From assembly GCA_965247055.1 (NCBI GenBank), contig CBDFGE010000006.1, positions 744,001 through 808,000 of the forward strand: a stretch of DNA of 64,000 nucleotides, written 5' to 3'. Below the pieces are notes generated by a model. That model made no database searches, had not been told where the DNA came from, and worked only from the letters and a program-made list of their open reading frames with translations. The stretch comes from CBDFGE01 sp965247055. Its GTDB lineage: Bacteria > Chloroflexota > Dehalococcoidia > Lucifugimonadales > JAGWBF01. Each line of letters opens with the position of its first letter. Within the stretch, counting starts at the first letter, position 1. The position numbers were made by a program, and so were the translations under genes. Positions 18,601-26,573 of the stretch are shown here, one piece after another.

Positions 18601-21600
18601 CTAGGGCCCATTCAGGTACTCGTCACTCCGCTTGAGGCTGTAGCTCCCGTGGCCCATGAGCAGGCTCTCCACGGCGGCCCGAGCAGTGTCCAGGGACGTA
18701 AAGCAGGGGATGCCCCGCTCCACCGCCGCTCTGCGGATGTAGAATCCGTCCCGGATGGCGGAGGCCGACTCGGAAACGGTGTTTACGACACTACTCACCA
18801 GGGCACCGTCGATTACGTCCACCGCGTTGGGGTGGCCCTCGCTCAGCTTCTTGGTAATCGTGGTCACCGGCGTACCCATGGCCCGTATCATGGCCGCCGT
18901 GCCCTCGGTGGCGTAGAGGTGGCACCCCGCCTGGAGGAGGTCCCTTACCAGGTGAACTGACTCGGCCTTGTCCCTATCGGCAATGCTCAGGAGAACGGTA
19001 CCTCCGGGTTTGAGAGTAAGGTTGGCGGCAGTGAGGGCCTTGGCCAACGCGGAGGCATGGTCGTGGTCCACGCCCATCACCTCCCCCGTGGACTTCATCT
19101 CCGGCCCCATGTACCAGTCGACCCCGATGAGCTTGGACATGGAGAACACCGGGGCTTTTATGCCCACGCTCTTCTGCCTCCGGTAGAGGCCGCCCCGGTA
19201 TCCCAACTCCTCCAATGTCCTTCCCAGAATGACCCTGGTGGCCAGGTTGACCACGGGCACCCCCGTAACTTTGGATATGAAGGGTACCGTACGGCTCGCC
19301 CTGGGATTGACCTCGAGGACGTAGACGGAGGTGTCGTGTGATTGCTCCCTGGGCTGCCTCGGGCTCCTGTAAGGAGGCCCACCGAGGATCACGAACTGTA
19401 CGTTCATGAGGCCCCGCACGCCCAGAGCCAGGCCGATGCGGGTGGCATAGTCCACCATGGTATCGACCTCAGCCTCGCTGAGATTCAGGCCCGGGTAGAT
19501 GGCCATGGAGTCGCCGCTGTGGACGCCGGCCCGCTCGATGTGCTCCATTATGCCGGGGATCAAGACCTCCCTCCCGTCGCAGATCGCGTCGACCTCGCAC
19601 TCCTTGCCTTCGAGGTACCTGTCTATGAGCACCGGCCTGCCGCGGCCCACCTCCGTAGCCATGGTCAGGTAGCGGATGAGCTCGGTGGCATTTTGGACTA
19701 TCTCCATCGCCCTGCCACCCAGCACGTAGCTAGGCCGCACCACCACCGGATAGCCTATGTCCTCGGCAATCCGCAACGCCTCCTCCACGGAGGTAACGGC
19801 GGCACCGGGTGGCTGGGGTATCCCCAGCCGGGAGAGGAACTCCTCGAACCTTTGCCGATCGGACGCAATGTCTATTGCTTCAGCCCCAGACCCCAAGAGG
19901 GGCAGGCCTGCCCGGGCGAGACTCTGAGAGAGGTCGAGGGCCGTCTGACCGCCGAACTGCACCACCGACGGGGGGGGCCGATCGTTCTCCGCCTCGTTGT
20001 CTATGATATCCCGCAGGCTCTCCTCGTCCAGGGGCTCGAAGTAGAGGCGTTGGCTGGTATCGAAGTCAGTGGAGACGGTCTCGGGGTTGGAGTTGACCAT
20101 TATGCTCTTCACCCCTTCCTGCTGGAGCGCCCACGCGGCATGGACACTGCAGTAGTCGAACTCAATACCCTGGCCGATCCGTATCGGACCGCTGCCCACG
20201 ACGATGGCCTTCGGCCCCTCCAGGGGCGGAGCCTCGTTCTCCTCCTCGTAGGTGCTGTAAAAGTAGGGGGTGGCCGCTTCGAACTCGGCGGCGCAGGTAT
20301 CCACCATCTTGTATACAGGCCGAATATTCCACGATTGCCTGAGGTTTCTCACCTGCTCCGGCAGCATGTCCGCCAGGACACCGGCCTGCTCGTCGGGAAA
20401 GCCCAGCCGCTTGGCCCTGAGCAGCAGCTCCGGAGTGAGAGGCTCCCCAAGCAGCCTGTTCTCCACCTCCACGATCCGGCCCAGAGCATGGATAAACCAG
20501 GGGTCTATCAGGGTGCGGCCGGCGATCTCCTCCTGGGACACCCCCCGACGAATCGCGTACATGATCTCCCATAGTCTCAGGTCAGTTGGCTGGAGTCTCC
20601 AAGGATTGGTAATGAACTCCCCTTCCCTGCTCCAGGCCGGGTCCTCCCACAGCAGGGAGCGGCCCCCGATTTCCAGGGAGCGCACCGCCTTCTGGAGAGC
20701 GCCCTCGAAGCACCGGTCGATTGCCATCACCTCTCCGGTGGACTTCATCTGGGTGGTCAGCGTCCTGTCGCCTGCAGGGAACTTGTCGAAGGGCCAGCGG
20801 GGTATCTTCACGACGCAGTAGTCCAGTGCCGGCTCAAAGGCGGCAAGGCTCTTCTGGGTGATCGCGTTGAGTATTTCGTCCAGCCGCCTGCCCACCGCTA
20901 TCTTGGCGGCCACCCGGGCGATGGGATAGCCGGTGGCCTTGCTGGCCAGGGCGGAGCTCCTGCTTACCCTGGGGTTGACCTCGATCACGTAGTAAGGGGC
21001 GTCCGGCTCCCAGTTGGAGGCCATGGCCGTGCCCACCACAGGATGTGGAGGCAGGGCGAACTGGATGTTGCATCCGCCCTCAACGCCCAGCGCCCGTATG
21101 ATCCTGAGGCTGGCGGACCGCAGCATCTGGTACTCTCTGTCGGTGAGGGTCTGGCTGGGGGCCACCACTATGCTGTCCCCCGTGTGGACGCCCATCGGGT
21201 CCATATTCTCCATGTTGCACACGGTGATGCAGTTGTCTGCCCCGTCCCGGATGACCTCGTACTCGATCTCCTTCCAGCCGGCCAAAGAGCGCTCCAAGAG
21301 CACCTGGTGGATGGGGCTGGCGGAGAGCCCGCCCCTGACTGTCAGCTCGAACTCCTGCGGAGTGCGCGTCAGGCCTCCACCTGTGCCTCCCAGGGTGTAG
21401 GCGGGGCGCACCACCAGTGGCAGGCCAAACTGGCCCTCTACGCGGTGCGCCTCCTCCATAGAGGACACTGTGGCGCTGGGGGGGGCCGGCTCCCCTATCC
21501 GGGAGAGGAGCTGTCGGAAGAGCTCCCGGTCTTCGGCGTTGCGGATGGCTTCGAGCGGGGTACCCAGAAGCCGGACACCGTACTTGTCCAGTAGACCGGC

Positions 21601-21906
21601 ATCGGCTATGTCGACCGCAAGGTTCAGCCCCGTCTGACCTCCAAGGGTGGGCAGAATCCCATCGGGGCGCTCCCGGGCCAGGATACCGTCTATCACCTCC
21701 ACCGTCAGGGGTTCGATGTAGACCATGTCGGCCACGCCCCTGTCGGTCATGATGGTGGCGGGATTGGAGTTGACAAGCACCGTGGTGACCGCTTCTTCAC
21801 GAAGGGCCTTGCATGCCTGGGTACCGGCGTAGTCGAACTCAGCCGCCTGGCCGATGACGATCGGCCCCGAGCCGATGACCAGCACCTTACTCGGTTTCGA
21901 CGGCAT
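18601..21906 (-). CDS. carB: Carbamoyl-phosphate synthase large subunit
   Basis: CarB makes carbamoyl phosphate from bicarbonate, two ATP and ammonia delivered by CarA, feeding pyrimidine and arginine synthesis. At 1101 residues it has the full architecture: two carbamoyl-phosphate synthase/ATP-grasp halves, each opening with GSGPIxIGQ followed by a DY motif, and a C-terminal MGS-like allosteric domain (LYATEGTAAMIRAMG region). The start at 21906 (MPSKPSKVLVIGSG) follows a GGGGAAG-type site. The stop codon TAG lies inside the CTAG duplicated by the adjacent insertion sequence, so the gene is intact but has lost its native downstream sequence. Confidence 0.97.
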   Translation of the reverse strand: MPSKPSKVLVIGSGPIVIGQAAEFDYAGTQACKALREEAVTTVLVNSNPATIMTDRGVADMVYIEPLTVEVIDGILARERPDGILPTLGGQTGLNLAVDIADAGLLDKYGVRLLGTPLEAIRNAEDRELFRQLLSRIGEPAPPSATVSSMEEAHRVEGQFGLPLVVRPAYTLGGTGGGLTRTPQEFELTVRGGLSASPIHQVLLERSLAGWKEIEYEVIRDGADNCITVCNMENMDPMGVHTGDSIVVAPSQTLTDREYQMLRSASLRIIRALGVEGGCNIQFALPPHPVVGTAMASNWEPDAPYYVIEVNPRVSRSSALASKATGYPIARVAAKIAVGRRLDEILNAITQKSLAAFEPALDYCVVKIPRWPFDKFPAGDRTLTTQMKSTGEVMAIDRCFEGALQKAVRSLEIGGRSLLWEDPAWSREGEFITNPWRLQPTDLRLWEIMYAIRRGVSQEEIAGRTLIDPWFIHALGRIVEVENRLLGEPLTPELLLRAKRLGFPDEQAGVLADMLPEQVRNLRQSWNIRPVYKMVDTCAAEFEAATPYFYSTYEEENEAPPLEGPKAIVVGSGPIRIGQGIEFDYCSVHAAWALQQEGVKSIMVNSNPETVSTDFDTSQRLYFEPLDEESLRDIIDNEAENDRPPPSVVQFGGQTALDLSQSLARAGLPLLGSGAEAIDIASDRQRFEEFLSRLGIPQPPGAAVTSVEEALRIAEDIGYPVVVRPSYVLGGRAMEIVQNATELIRYLTMATEVGRGRPVLIDRYLEGKECEVDAICDGREVLIPGIMEHIERAGVHSGDSMAIYPGLNLSEAEVDTMVDYATRIGLALGVRGLMNVQFVILGGPPYRSPRQPREQSHDTSVYVLEVNPRASRTVPFISKVTGVPVVNLATRVILGRTLEELGYRGGLYRRQKSVGIKAPVFSMSKLIGVDWYMGPEMKSTGEVMGVDHDHASALAKALTAANLTLKPGGTVLLSIADRDKAESVHLVRDLLQAGCHLYATEGTAAMIRAMGTPVTTITKKLSEGHPNAVDVIDGALVSSVVNTVSESASAIRDGFYIRRAAVERGIPCFTSLDTARAAVESLLMGHGSYSLKRSDEYLNGP

Positions 21907-21984
21907 CCTCACTTCCCCTAGTACGCTGCAAATTCCGCCCCTCGCGTCCAGGCTCCTGCCCGGTTCCGGCTGGGGCTGGGGCAC

Positions 21985-22383
21985 TTAGTCCAATGGCAGC
22001 CGCTCCGGCAGCTCGATGAATCCCCTGCGTTGAAAGGCGCTCAGAAGCTGGAAAACGAAGCCTGAGAACAGCCTGCCCTCTTCGTGGATCAGGCCCCAGG
22101 GGTCCGGCGGAGCCATCCGGAAGCTGACACCCCCGCCCTCCAGTTTGTCCACCTCCATTACACCCACGACAGAGGGCGACTGGGGCTCGGACCTCTCGTC
22201 GGAGACGGTGACCGTTAGCTTGCACTGGGACCCCAGGATCCCCTTCATGGAGCCGATGCTGTAGCTATAGCCGTCCCGGGCAAAACCGCGCACTTCGCTG
22301 TCTAGCAAGGCGATGACGTCGCTGATATCGGCCTTGAGCTCTATTTCAACCCCCTCCTCCAGTAGTAGATGGTCAAGGAACAT
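21985..22383 (-). CDS. Unrecognised small protein inside the pyrimidine operon
   Basis: This is a 132-residue protein I do not recognise. It starts at 22383 (MFLDHLLLEEG) behind a clear GGAGG seven bases upstream. It is acidic in its first part, contains a beta-rich stretch (CKLTVTVSDERSEP, then VVGVMEVDKLEGG), and ends with a probable helix. There is no signal peptide, membrane helix or catalytic motif. It sits between carA (166 bases away) and carB (78 bases away) on the same strand, so it is probably co-transcribed with them. A role connected with the synthetase is only a guess. Confidence 0.65.
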   Translation of the reverse strand: MFLDHLLLEEGVEIELKADISDVIALLDSEVRGFARDGYSYSIGSMKGILGSQCKLTVTVSDERSEPQSPSVVGVMEVDKLEGGGVSFRMAPPDPWGLIHEEGRLFSGFVFQLLSAFQRRGFIELPERLPLD

Positions 22384-22549
22384 GGGTACCTCCGCAAGAG
22401 CACTGCGGGCGCCCGGCCATAACACCCGGGCGAGGCAGGACAAGGACGCCCGCCCTGCCACCTCGAAAGGGGGACCGCAAGCGTATTTTGCACGTCTGCC
22501 GGTGCGTCATCAAGGCAAGATGCCGGACCATTCCCACCATTTTCCCATG

Positions 22550-23701
22550 TTAGCGACTTTGGGCATCCCCAACCATCGCCAGGAAGTTGTCGAAAAGGTA
22601 CTCGCTGTCCCTCGGGCCAGGAGACGCCTCCGCGTGGAACTGGATGGTAATTATGGGCAGGTCGCGGTGCCGCAAGCCCTCCACCGTGCTATCGTTAAGG
22701 TTGAGGTGGGTCATCTCCAGACTGGAGGGCAGGGAGTCGGCATCCACGGCATAGCCGTGGTTCTGGGCCGTTATATACACCCGTCCCGTGGCCAGGTCCT
22801 TGACCGGATGATTGGCGCCCCTGTGACCGAACTTGAGCTTGAAGGTACGGGCTCCCATGGCACGGGCAACGATCTGGTGTCCCAGGCAGATACCCATGAC
22901 GGGCACTCGCCCCAGCAGCCTGCGTACGCCTTCGACCAGGTATTCCAACAGAGCGGGATCGCCGGGCCCCGGTGAGAGCACTATGCCCGCGGGACTGAGG
23001 GCCAGCATCTCTTCGGGGGAGGATGTGGCGGGGACCGCCATCACCTGGCACCCACGGCTCCTCAGCAGCCTCAGGATATTGTACTTGACGCCCAGGTCCG
23101 CCACCACGATTCGAGGGGTCCCCCCGGACGACTCGGATGGTCCGTCCCAGCTATACGGTTCGGCGGTGGTTACCCGCTCCACGAAGTCCACCTCTCCGTA
23201 CCTGGGAATGTCCCTCATCCGGGCCAGGGCGGCTTCGGCGGGGGTCTCGTCCAGCTCTGGGCACTCATCCGGGTGGGACTGGGGGGTTCCCCCATGGCCC
23301 GAGTAGATGGAGCCCATCATTACCCCCCGGCTACGCAGATGCCGGGTCACAGACCTGGTATCCACCCCCACTATGCCGGGGATGCCCTGGGACGCGAGGA
23401 ACTCATGCAAGGTCGAGGTGCTGAGGCCGTGGCTGGGAAACTCGCAGTGTTCCCTTACCACGAGTCCCGCGACCTGCACCCGCCTCGACTCGAAGTCCCC
23501 GGCGTTGATGCCGTAGTTACCCACCAGGGGGTAGGTGAGCACCACTATCTGCCCGGCGTAGGAGGGATCGGTGAGCACCTCCTGGTAGCCGGTCATGCTG
23601 GTGTTGAAGACCACCTCGCCGTACCCGGACGTGTCGGCGCCAAAGGCCTCTCCCCGGTACACCGAGCCGTCCTCTAGAACGAGATGTATGTCCTTCGCCA
23701 C
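22550..23701 (-). CDS. carA: Carbamoyl-phosphate synthase small subunit (glutamine amidotransferase)
   Basis: CarA hydrolyses glutamine and channels ammonia to CarB. The 383-residue protein has the N-terminal CPSase small-chain domain (LVLEDGSVYRGEAFG, then PLVGNYGIN) and a C-terminal class I amidotransferase domain. The nucleophile Cys is in GICLGHQ, followed by KFGHRGANHPV and a late HAEASPGP segment carrying the catalytic His. A GTG start at 23701 follows GGGGAG. It lies 43 bases after pyrB in the operon. Confidence 0.96.
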   Translation of the reverse strand: MAKDIHLVLEDGSVYRGEAFGADTSGYGEVVFNTSMTGYQEVLTDPSYAGQIVVLTYPLVGNYGINAGDFESRRVQVAGLVVREHCEFPSHGLSTSTLHEFLASQGIPGIVGVDTRSVTRHLRSRGVMMGSIYSGHGGTPQSHPDECPELDETPAEAALARMRDIPRYGEVDFVERVTTAEPYSWDGPSESSGGTPRIVVADLGVKYNILRLLRSRGCQVMAVPATSSPEEMLALSPAGIVLSPGPGDPALLEYLVEGVRRLLGRVPVMGICLGHQIVARAMGARTFKLKFGHRGANHPVKDLATGRVYITAQNHGYAVDADSLPSSLEMTHLNLNDSTVEGLRHRDLPIITIQFHAEASPGPRDSEYLFDNFLAMVGDAQSR

Positions 23702-23744
23702 GCTTACTCCCCAGCAGCTGCTATGGTGCCAGACTCCACCCGCA

Positions 23745-25130
23745 CTAGCCTGGACCCGCCAGCGTTCTCGAGGGCTTGAGGCCCCTCCTCAGGGCGGCGG
23801 CCTCCTCCAGGAAGAAAGCGAACCTCGAGGGCTCCGGTGCGCAGCGAGGAAAATGCGCCACCGGCCGATATACCTCTCCCCTTGGATACGCGAAGTAGAC
23901 GGGGAAGGTATCCCGATCGCAATATCGACAGACGAACCGGACCTTGGGCTCGCGGAACATGGTGAACCCAGGCTTCACGTTCTGTGGCTCCCTCTGGGTC
24001 ACGCAGTCCGGGTTCTCACACCCGAAGTCCCGCGGGCCAGCCACACTTACGCCTAGTCTGGCCTTCAGCTCCTCATGCTCGGCGGCCCTTTTCCAGGGCT
24101 TCAGCCCCAGCAAGAGGGCGACAAGGGCCATTCTGACGGGCACGCCGTTTCGAGCCTGCTGAAAGTACTTGCTCCTGTGGTCCGAGTCGACCGAAGGGGA
24201 AAGCTCATCGACCCGGGGCAGGGGATGGAGCACTATCGCATTGGAGAAGACCGCCCTTTTCAGAATCTTGTGGTCTACGCGGGGGTATCTCTTGCCGGAA
24301 CCGTTTCCCCCCTTCCCCTCCCGCTCCACCTGCCTGCGGGTGACATAGATGGCCAGCGGCTCGCCTTTGCCTATGCGGAGTCCCACCGAGTCGAACAGGG
24401 TAAGGCTGTGGGGACGGCTGGGCGTCATATAGATGGCATCCACCACCTCCCCACCACTTCCGTCGGCGCCGGGGCCATACAGGGCGGCTATGCCAGGGTC
24501 GTTAATCCGTTCCAGCGGCCTACCGTACTCGTACACGATCTTGTTGGTGACGTGGTCGGGCAGCCCCAGGCCCTCTCCCGGGGCGAAGACGATGGCGGCC
24601 CCGAACCGGAGGAGGGCATAGATGAGAGAGTGGATCGTCCGGCCGTTCCTCAGGTCGCCACAGAGGACTATCTTCTTCCCCTCGAGGCGTCCAAACTCCT
24701 TGCGCAGGGTATATAGGTCCAGCAGAGTCTGGGTGGGATGTTCGTGGCTTCCGTCCCCAGCATTGATGACCGGGACTTCGCTGTACTCGGCGGCCAGGCG
24801 CGCCGCCCCCTCCCACTGGTGCCGCAGAACGATCAGGTCAGAGTAGCCGCTCCATATCCGGATCGTGTCCGCCAGGGATTCCCCCTTCTCCATGGAGGAA
24901 GAGCTGGCGTCGGCGACGGTGATGGTGTCCCCTCCAAGCCTTTTCATGGCGGCCTCGAAGGAGCCCCGCGTCCTGGTGCTGGGCTCGAGAAAGAGGCTGG
25001 CCATGATACACCGGGAGGCGAGGCCGTAGTAAGCGTCGGGTGCCTCCTCGATCTCCTGGGCCAGGTCGAGGACGTCCTCGATCTGCCCGGTGGAGAGGTC
25101 TTCTATCGTTACCAGGCTGCCCCTATCCAT
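23745..25130 (-). CDS. pyrB: Aspartate carbamoyltransferase catalytic chain fused to a PyrI-like zinc domain
   Basis: PyrB condenses carbamoyl phosphate and aspartate. Catalytic signatures: STRTR at residues 51-55, the EKGES loop, HPTQTLLDLYTL, DLRNGRTIHSL and LHPLPRVDE. The protein has 461 residues against about 310 for a plain catalytic chain. An extra segment of some 40 residues, Gly- and Lys-rich (about 255-295), interrupts the aspartate domain. After the catalytic domain come a linker of roughly 25 residues and a zinc ribbon with Cys371, Cys376, Cys401 and Cys404 (C-x4-C, C-x2-C). Its sequence (CENPDCVTQREP, then CRYCDRD) resembles the zinc domain of the regulatory chain PyrI. The nucleotide-binding allosteric domain of PyrI is not seen. 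A further 45 residues of unknown role follow. Confidence 0.93.
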   Translation of the reverse strand: MDRGSLVTIEDLSTGQIEDVLDLAQEIEEAPDAYYGLASRCIMASLFLEPSTRTRGSFEAAMKRLGGDTITVADASSSSMEKGESLADTIRIWSGYSDLIVLRHQWEGAARLAAEYSEVPVINAGDGSHEHPTQTLLDLYTLRKEFGRLEGKKIVLCGDLRNGRTIHSLIYALLRFGAAIVFAPGEGLGLPDHVTNKIVYEYGRPLERINDPGIAALYGPGADGSGGEVVDAIYMTPSRPHSLTLFDSVGLRIGKGEPLAIYVTRRQVEREGKGGNGSGKRYPRVDHKILKRAVFSNAIVLHPLPRVDELSPSVDSDHRSKYFQQARNGVPVRMALVALLLGLKPWKRAAEHEELKARLGVSVAGPRDFGCENPDCVTQREPQNVKPGFTMFREPKVRFVCRYCDRDTFPVYFAYPRGEVYRPVAHFPRCAPEPSRFAFFLEEAAALRRGLKPSRTLAGPG

Positions 25131-25164
25131 CTCGTGCTCCCCGCCACGTCGAGTACCTTGCCAC

Positions 25165-25719
25165 CTAGCCGTCTCCTTTCGATGAGGTCTCGCTCCAGGT
25201 CAGCACCACCTCGTCACATCCATCGGTATCGGTCAGCCTCACCTGTACTCTTTCGCTGGGGGATGTGGGGACGTTCTTGCCCACGTAGTCGGCCCGTATC
25301 GGAAGCTCCCGGTGCCCCCGGTCCACCAGGACCGCCAGCTGGACCCGCTGGGGCCTCCCCAGATGGGTCAGGGCGTCGAGGGCGGATCTGGCCGTACGGC
25401 CGGTAAAGAGAACGTCGTCCACCACCACTACCCTTCGGCCGTTGATATCCACCGGGAAGCTGTCTGGCTGCAGCCTGGAGCGGGAGCCTGGGGGAACGTC
25501 GTCCCTGTAGGGCCTCACGTCCAGCGCACCCACGGGCACCGACTTCCCCTCGAACTCCTCGACCCTCCGCGCGATGCGTCGCGCCAGGGGCAGGCCCCTG
25601 GTCACGATTCCCGCCAGCACCAGTCCGTCCACGCCATCGTGCCTCTCCAGTATCTCGTGGGCGATACGGGTGAGGGCGCGCCTTATGGCGTCTTCGTTCA
25701 GTATCTGCTTCTCCGTCAT
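25165..25719 (-). CDS. pyrR: Bifunctional pyr operon attenuator protein / uracil phosphoribosyltransferase
   Basis: PyrR binds the leader of pyr mRNA when UMP is abundant and promotes termination; it also converts uracil and PRPP to UMP. The type I phosphoribosyltransferase PRPP motif is VVVVDDVLFTGRTA. The N-terminus (LNEDAIRRALTRIAHEILER) closely resembles the Bacillus protein, which supports the start at 25719 (MTEKQ). An ATG at 25746 is the alternative, but it lies only four bases past the terminator U-tract. First gene of the operon; a matching RNA target lies just upstream. Confidence 0.95.
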   Translation of the reverse strand: MTEKQILNEDAIRRALTRIAHEILERHDGVDGLVLAGIVTRGLPLARRIARRVEEFEGKSVPVGALDVRPYRDDVPPGSRSRLQPDSFPVDINGRRVVVVDDVLFTGRTARSALDALTHLGRPQRVQLAVLVDRGHRELPIRADYVGKNVPTSPSERVQVRLTDTDGCDEVVLTWSETSSKGDG

Positions 25720-25749
25720 GGCGGGCTTACTGGACCTTTCCCCCATCTT

Positions 25750-25785
25750 TACAAAACAATACCCTCGCCACCGGCTGGCAAGGGT
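25750..25785 (-). terminator. Intrinsic terminator of the pyr attenuator
   Basis: On the minus strand a 10-bp stem (ACCCTTGCCA with TGGCGAGGGT, one G-U pair) with a 5-base loop is followed by ATTGTTTTG, immediately before pyrR. Its 5' arm is complementary to part of the PyrR-binding loop upstream. Confidence 0.85.
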
Positions 25786-25820
25786 AATTTCTAGCGGTAA
25801 GCCCGCTCTCCAGGACCACG

Positions 25821-25853
25821 CCTTGCCAGCCTCACAGGACTGTCTTTAAAGGT
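25821..25853 (-). promoter_or_regulatory. PyrR-binding loop in the pyr operon leader RNA
   Basis: Minus-strand RNA in this interval carries the PyrR target pattern: a UUUAAA segment, then CAGUCC, the loop UGUGAG and GCUG, closing with GCAAGG. CAGUCC and the following GGCUG can pair around the loop. Eleven bases at its 3' side (GGCTGGCAAGG on the minus strand, 25821-25831) are exactly complementary to CCTTGCCAGCC in the terminator (25773-25783). PyrR binding would hold the loop and allow termination; without PyrR the 11-bp pairing acts as antiterminator. Confidence 0.85.
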
Positions 25854-25915
25854 CTGCTCCCATCCGCGGGAGCCGCCCTCCGGCCCTGGCATTATCTTAG
25901 GTTTGCTGTGGCCTC

Positions 25916-25944
25916 ATGGTACCAGAAAACAGCCGGGGGTTCAA
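25916..25944 (-). promoter_or_regulatory. Candidate promoter of the pyr operon
   Basis: On the minus strand TTGAAC (25944-25939), a 17-base spacer and TACCAT (25921-25916). It lies downstream of thpR and about 60 bases before the PyrR loop, as an attenuated leader would need. Confidence 0.5.
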
Positions 25945-25986
25945 GGCCGGCGAGCCCACCGGCGTCATCTGCCTCTGGACGGGGAG

Positions 25987-26559
25987 CTAGAGAGGCGCCG
26001 AGCCCAGTCGGTGGTACAGAGCGCCGGAAGGCGTCAGGATGCTGCGCATCAGGTGGACCTCGTTCACCCTCCAGCTCACCTCGCGTTGAAAGGAGACCTC
26101 CCCTATCGCGCGGCTTACCAGGAGGCGCTCCTCACCCCCGGCCTTCTCCGTCAGCCTGCCCAGGGTCAGGTGGGGAGTGAAAGCCCTTCTCTCACGGGGA
26201 AAATTTCCCGCTAAGAACATCTGCTCCCCGACCCGTTGCTGAAGCTCCCCCAGCGGTCCCAGCCCGCCGCCCGGCCCGACCCATATCACCCTGGGAGCGC
26301 TGGCATTGGGGAACGCCCCCAGTTCAGTGAGGCACAGAGTAAAGGGGCCAGTGCCTTGAGCCGCGCCCTCCATGGCGGCCATCGCGGTGTCCACCAGTTC
26401 CGGAGCTATCTCCCCCAGGAACTTCAGGGTGAGGTGGATGCCCTCGGGCTTGACCCACCTCACCCCCGTGGCGCCGTGGAGCTGCAGGCCCTCAATCAGG
26501 CCTGCCAGTGCCGAACGGGCTTCACCCGAGAGGTCCACAGCCACGAAGGCCCGCACCAT
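25987..26559 (-). CDS. thpR: RNA 2',3'-cyclic phosphodiesterase (ThpR/LigT family)
   Basis: This 190-residue 2H phosphoesterase carries the two signature H-x-T-x motifs, HLTL in GIHLTLKFLGE and again in FTPHLTLGRL. The family opens 2',3'-cyclic phosphate ends of RNA. The N-terminus MVRAFVAVDL is typical. It begins 14 bases after the amidohydrolase gene on the same strand, so the two are probably co-transcribed; the pyr leader starts just after its stop. Confidence 0.9.
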   Translation of the reverse strand: MVRAFVAVDLSGEARSALAGLIEGLQLHGATGVRWVKPEGIHLTLKFLGEIAPELVDTAMAAMEGAAQGTGPFTLCLTELGAFPNASAPRVIWVGPGGGLGPLGELQQRVGEQMFLAGNFPRERRAFTPHLTLGRLTEKAGGEERLLVSRAIGEVSFQREVSWRVNEVHLMRSILTPSGALYHRLGSAPL

Positions 26560-26573
26560 CGCCGTCCCGGTCC

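Noticed and set aside
19342..20574. 410-codon plus-strand open frame opposite carB
   Set aside because: Antisense shadow of carB.
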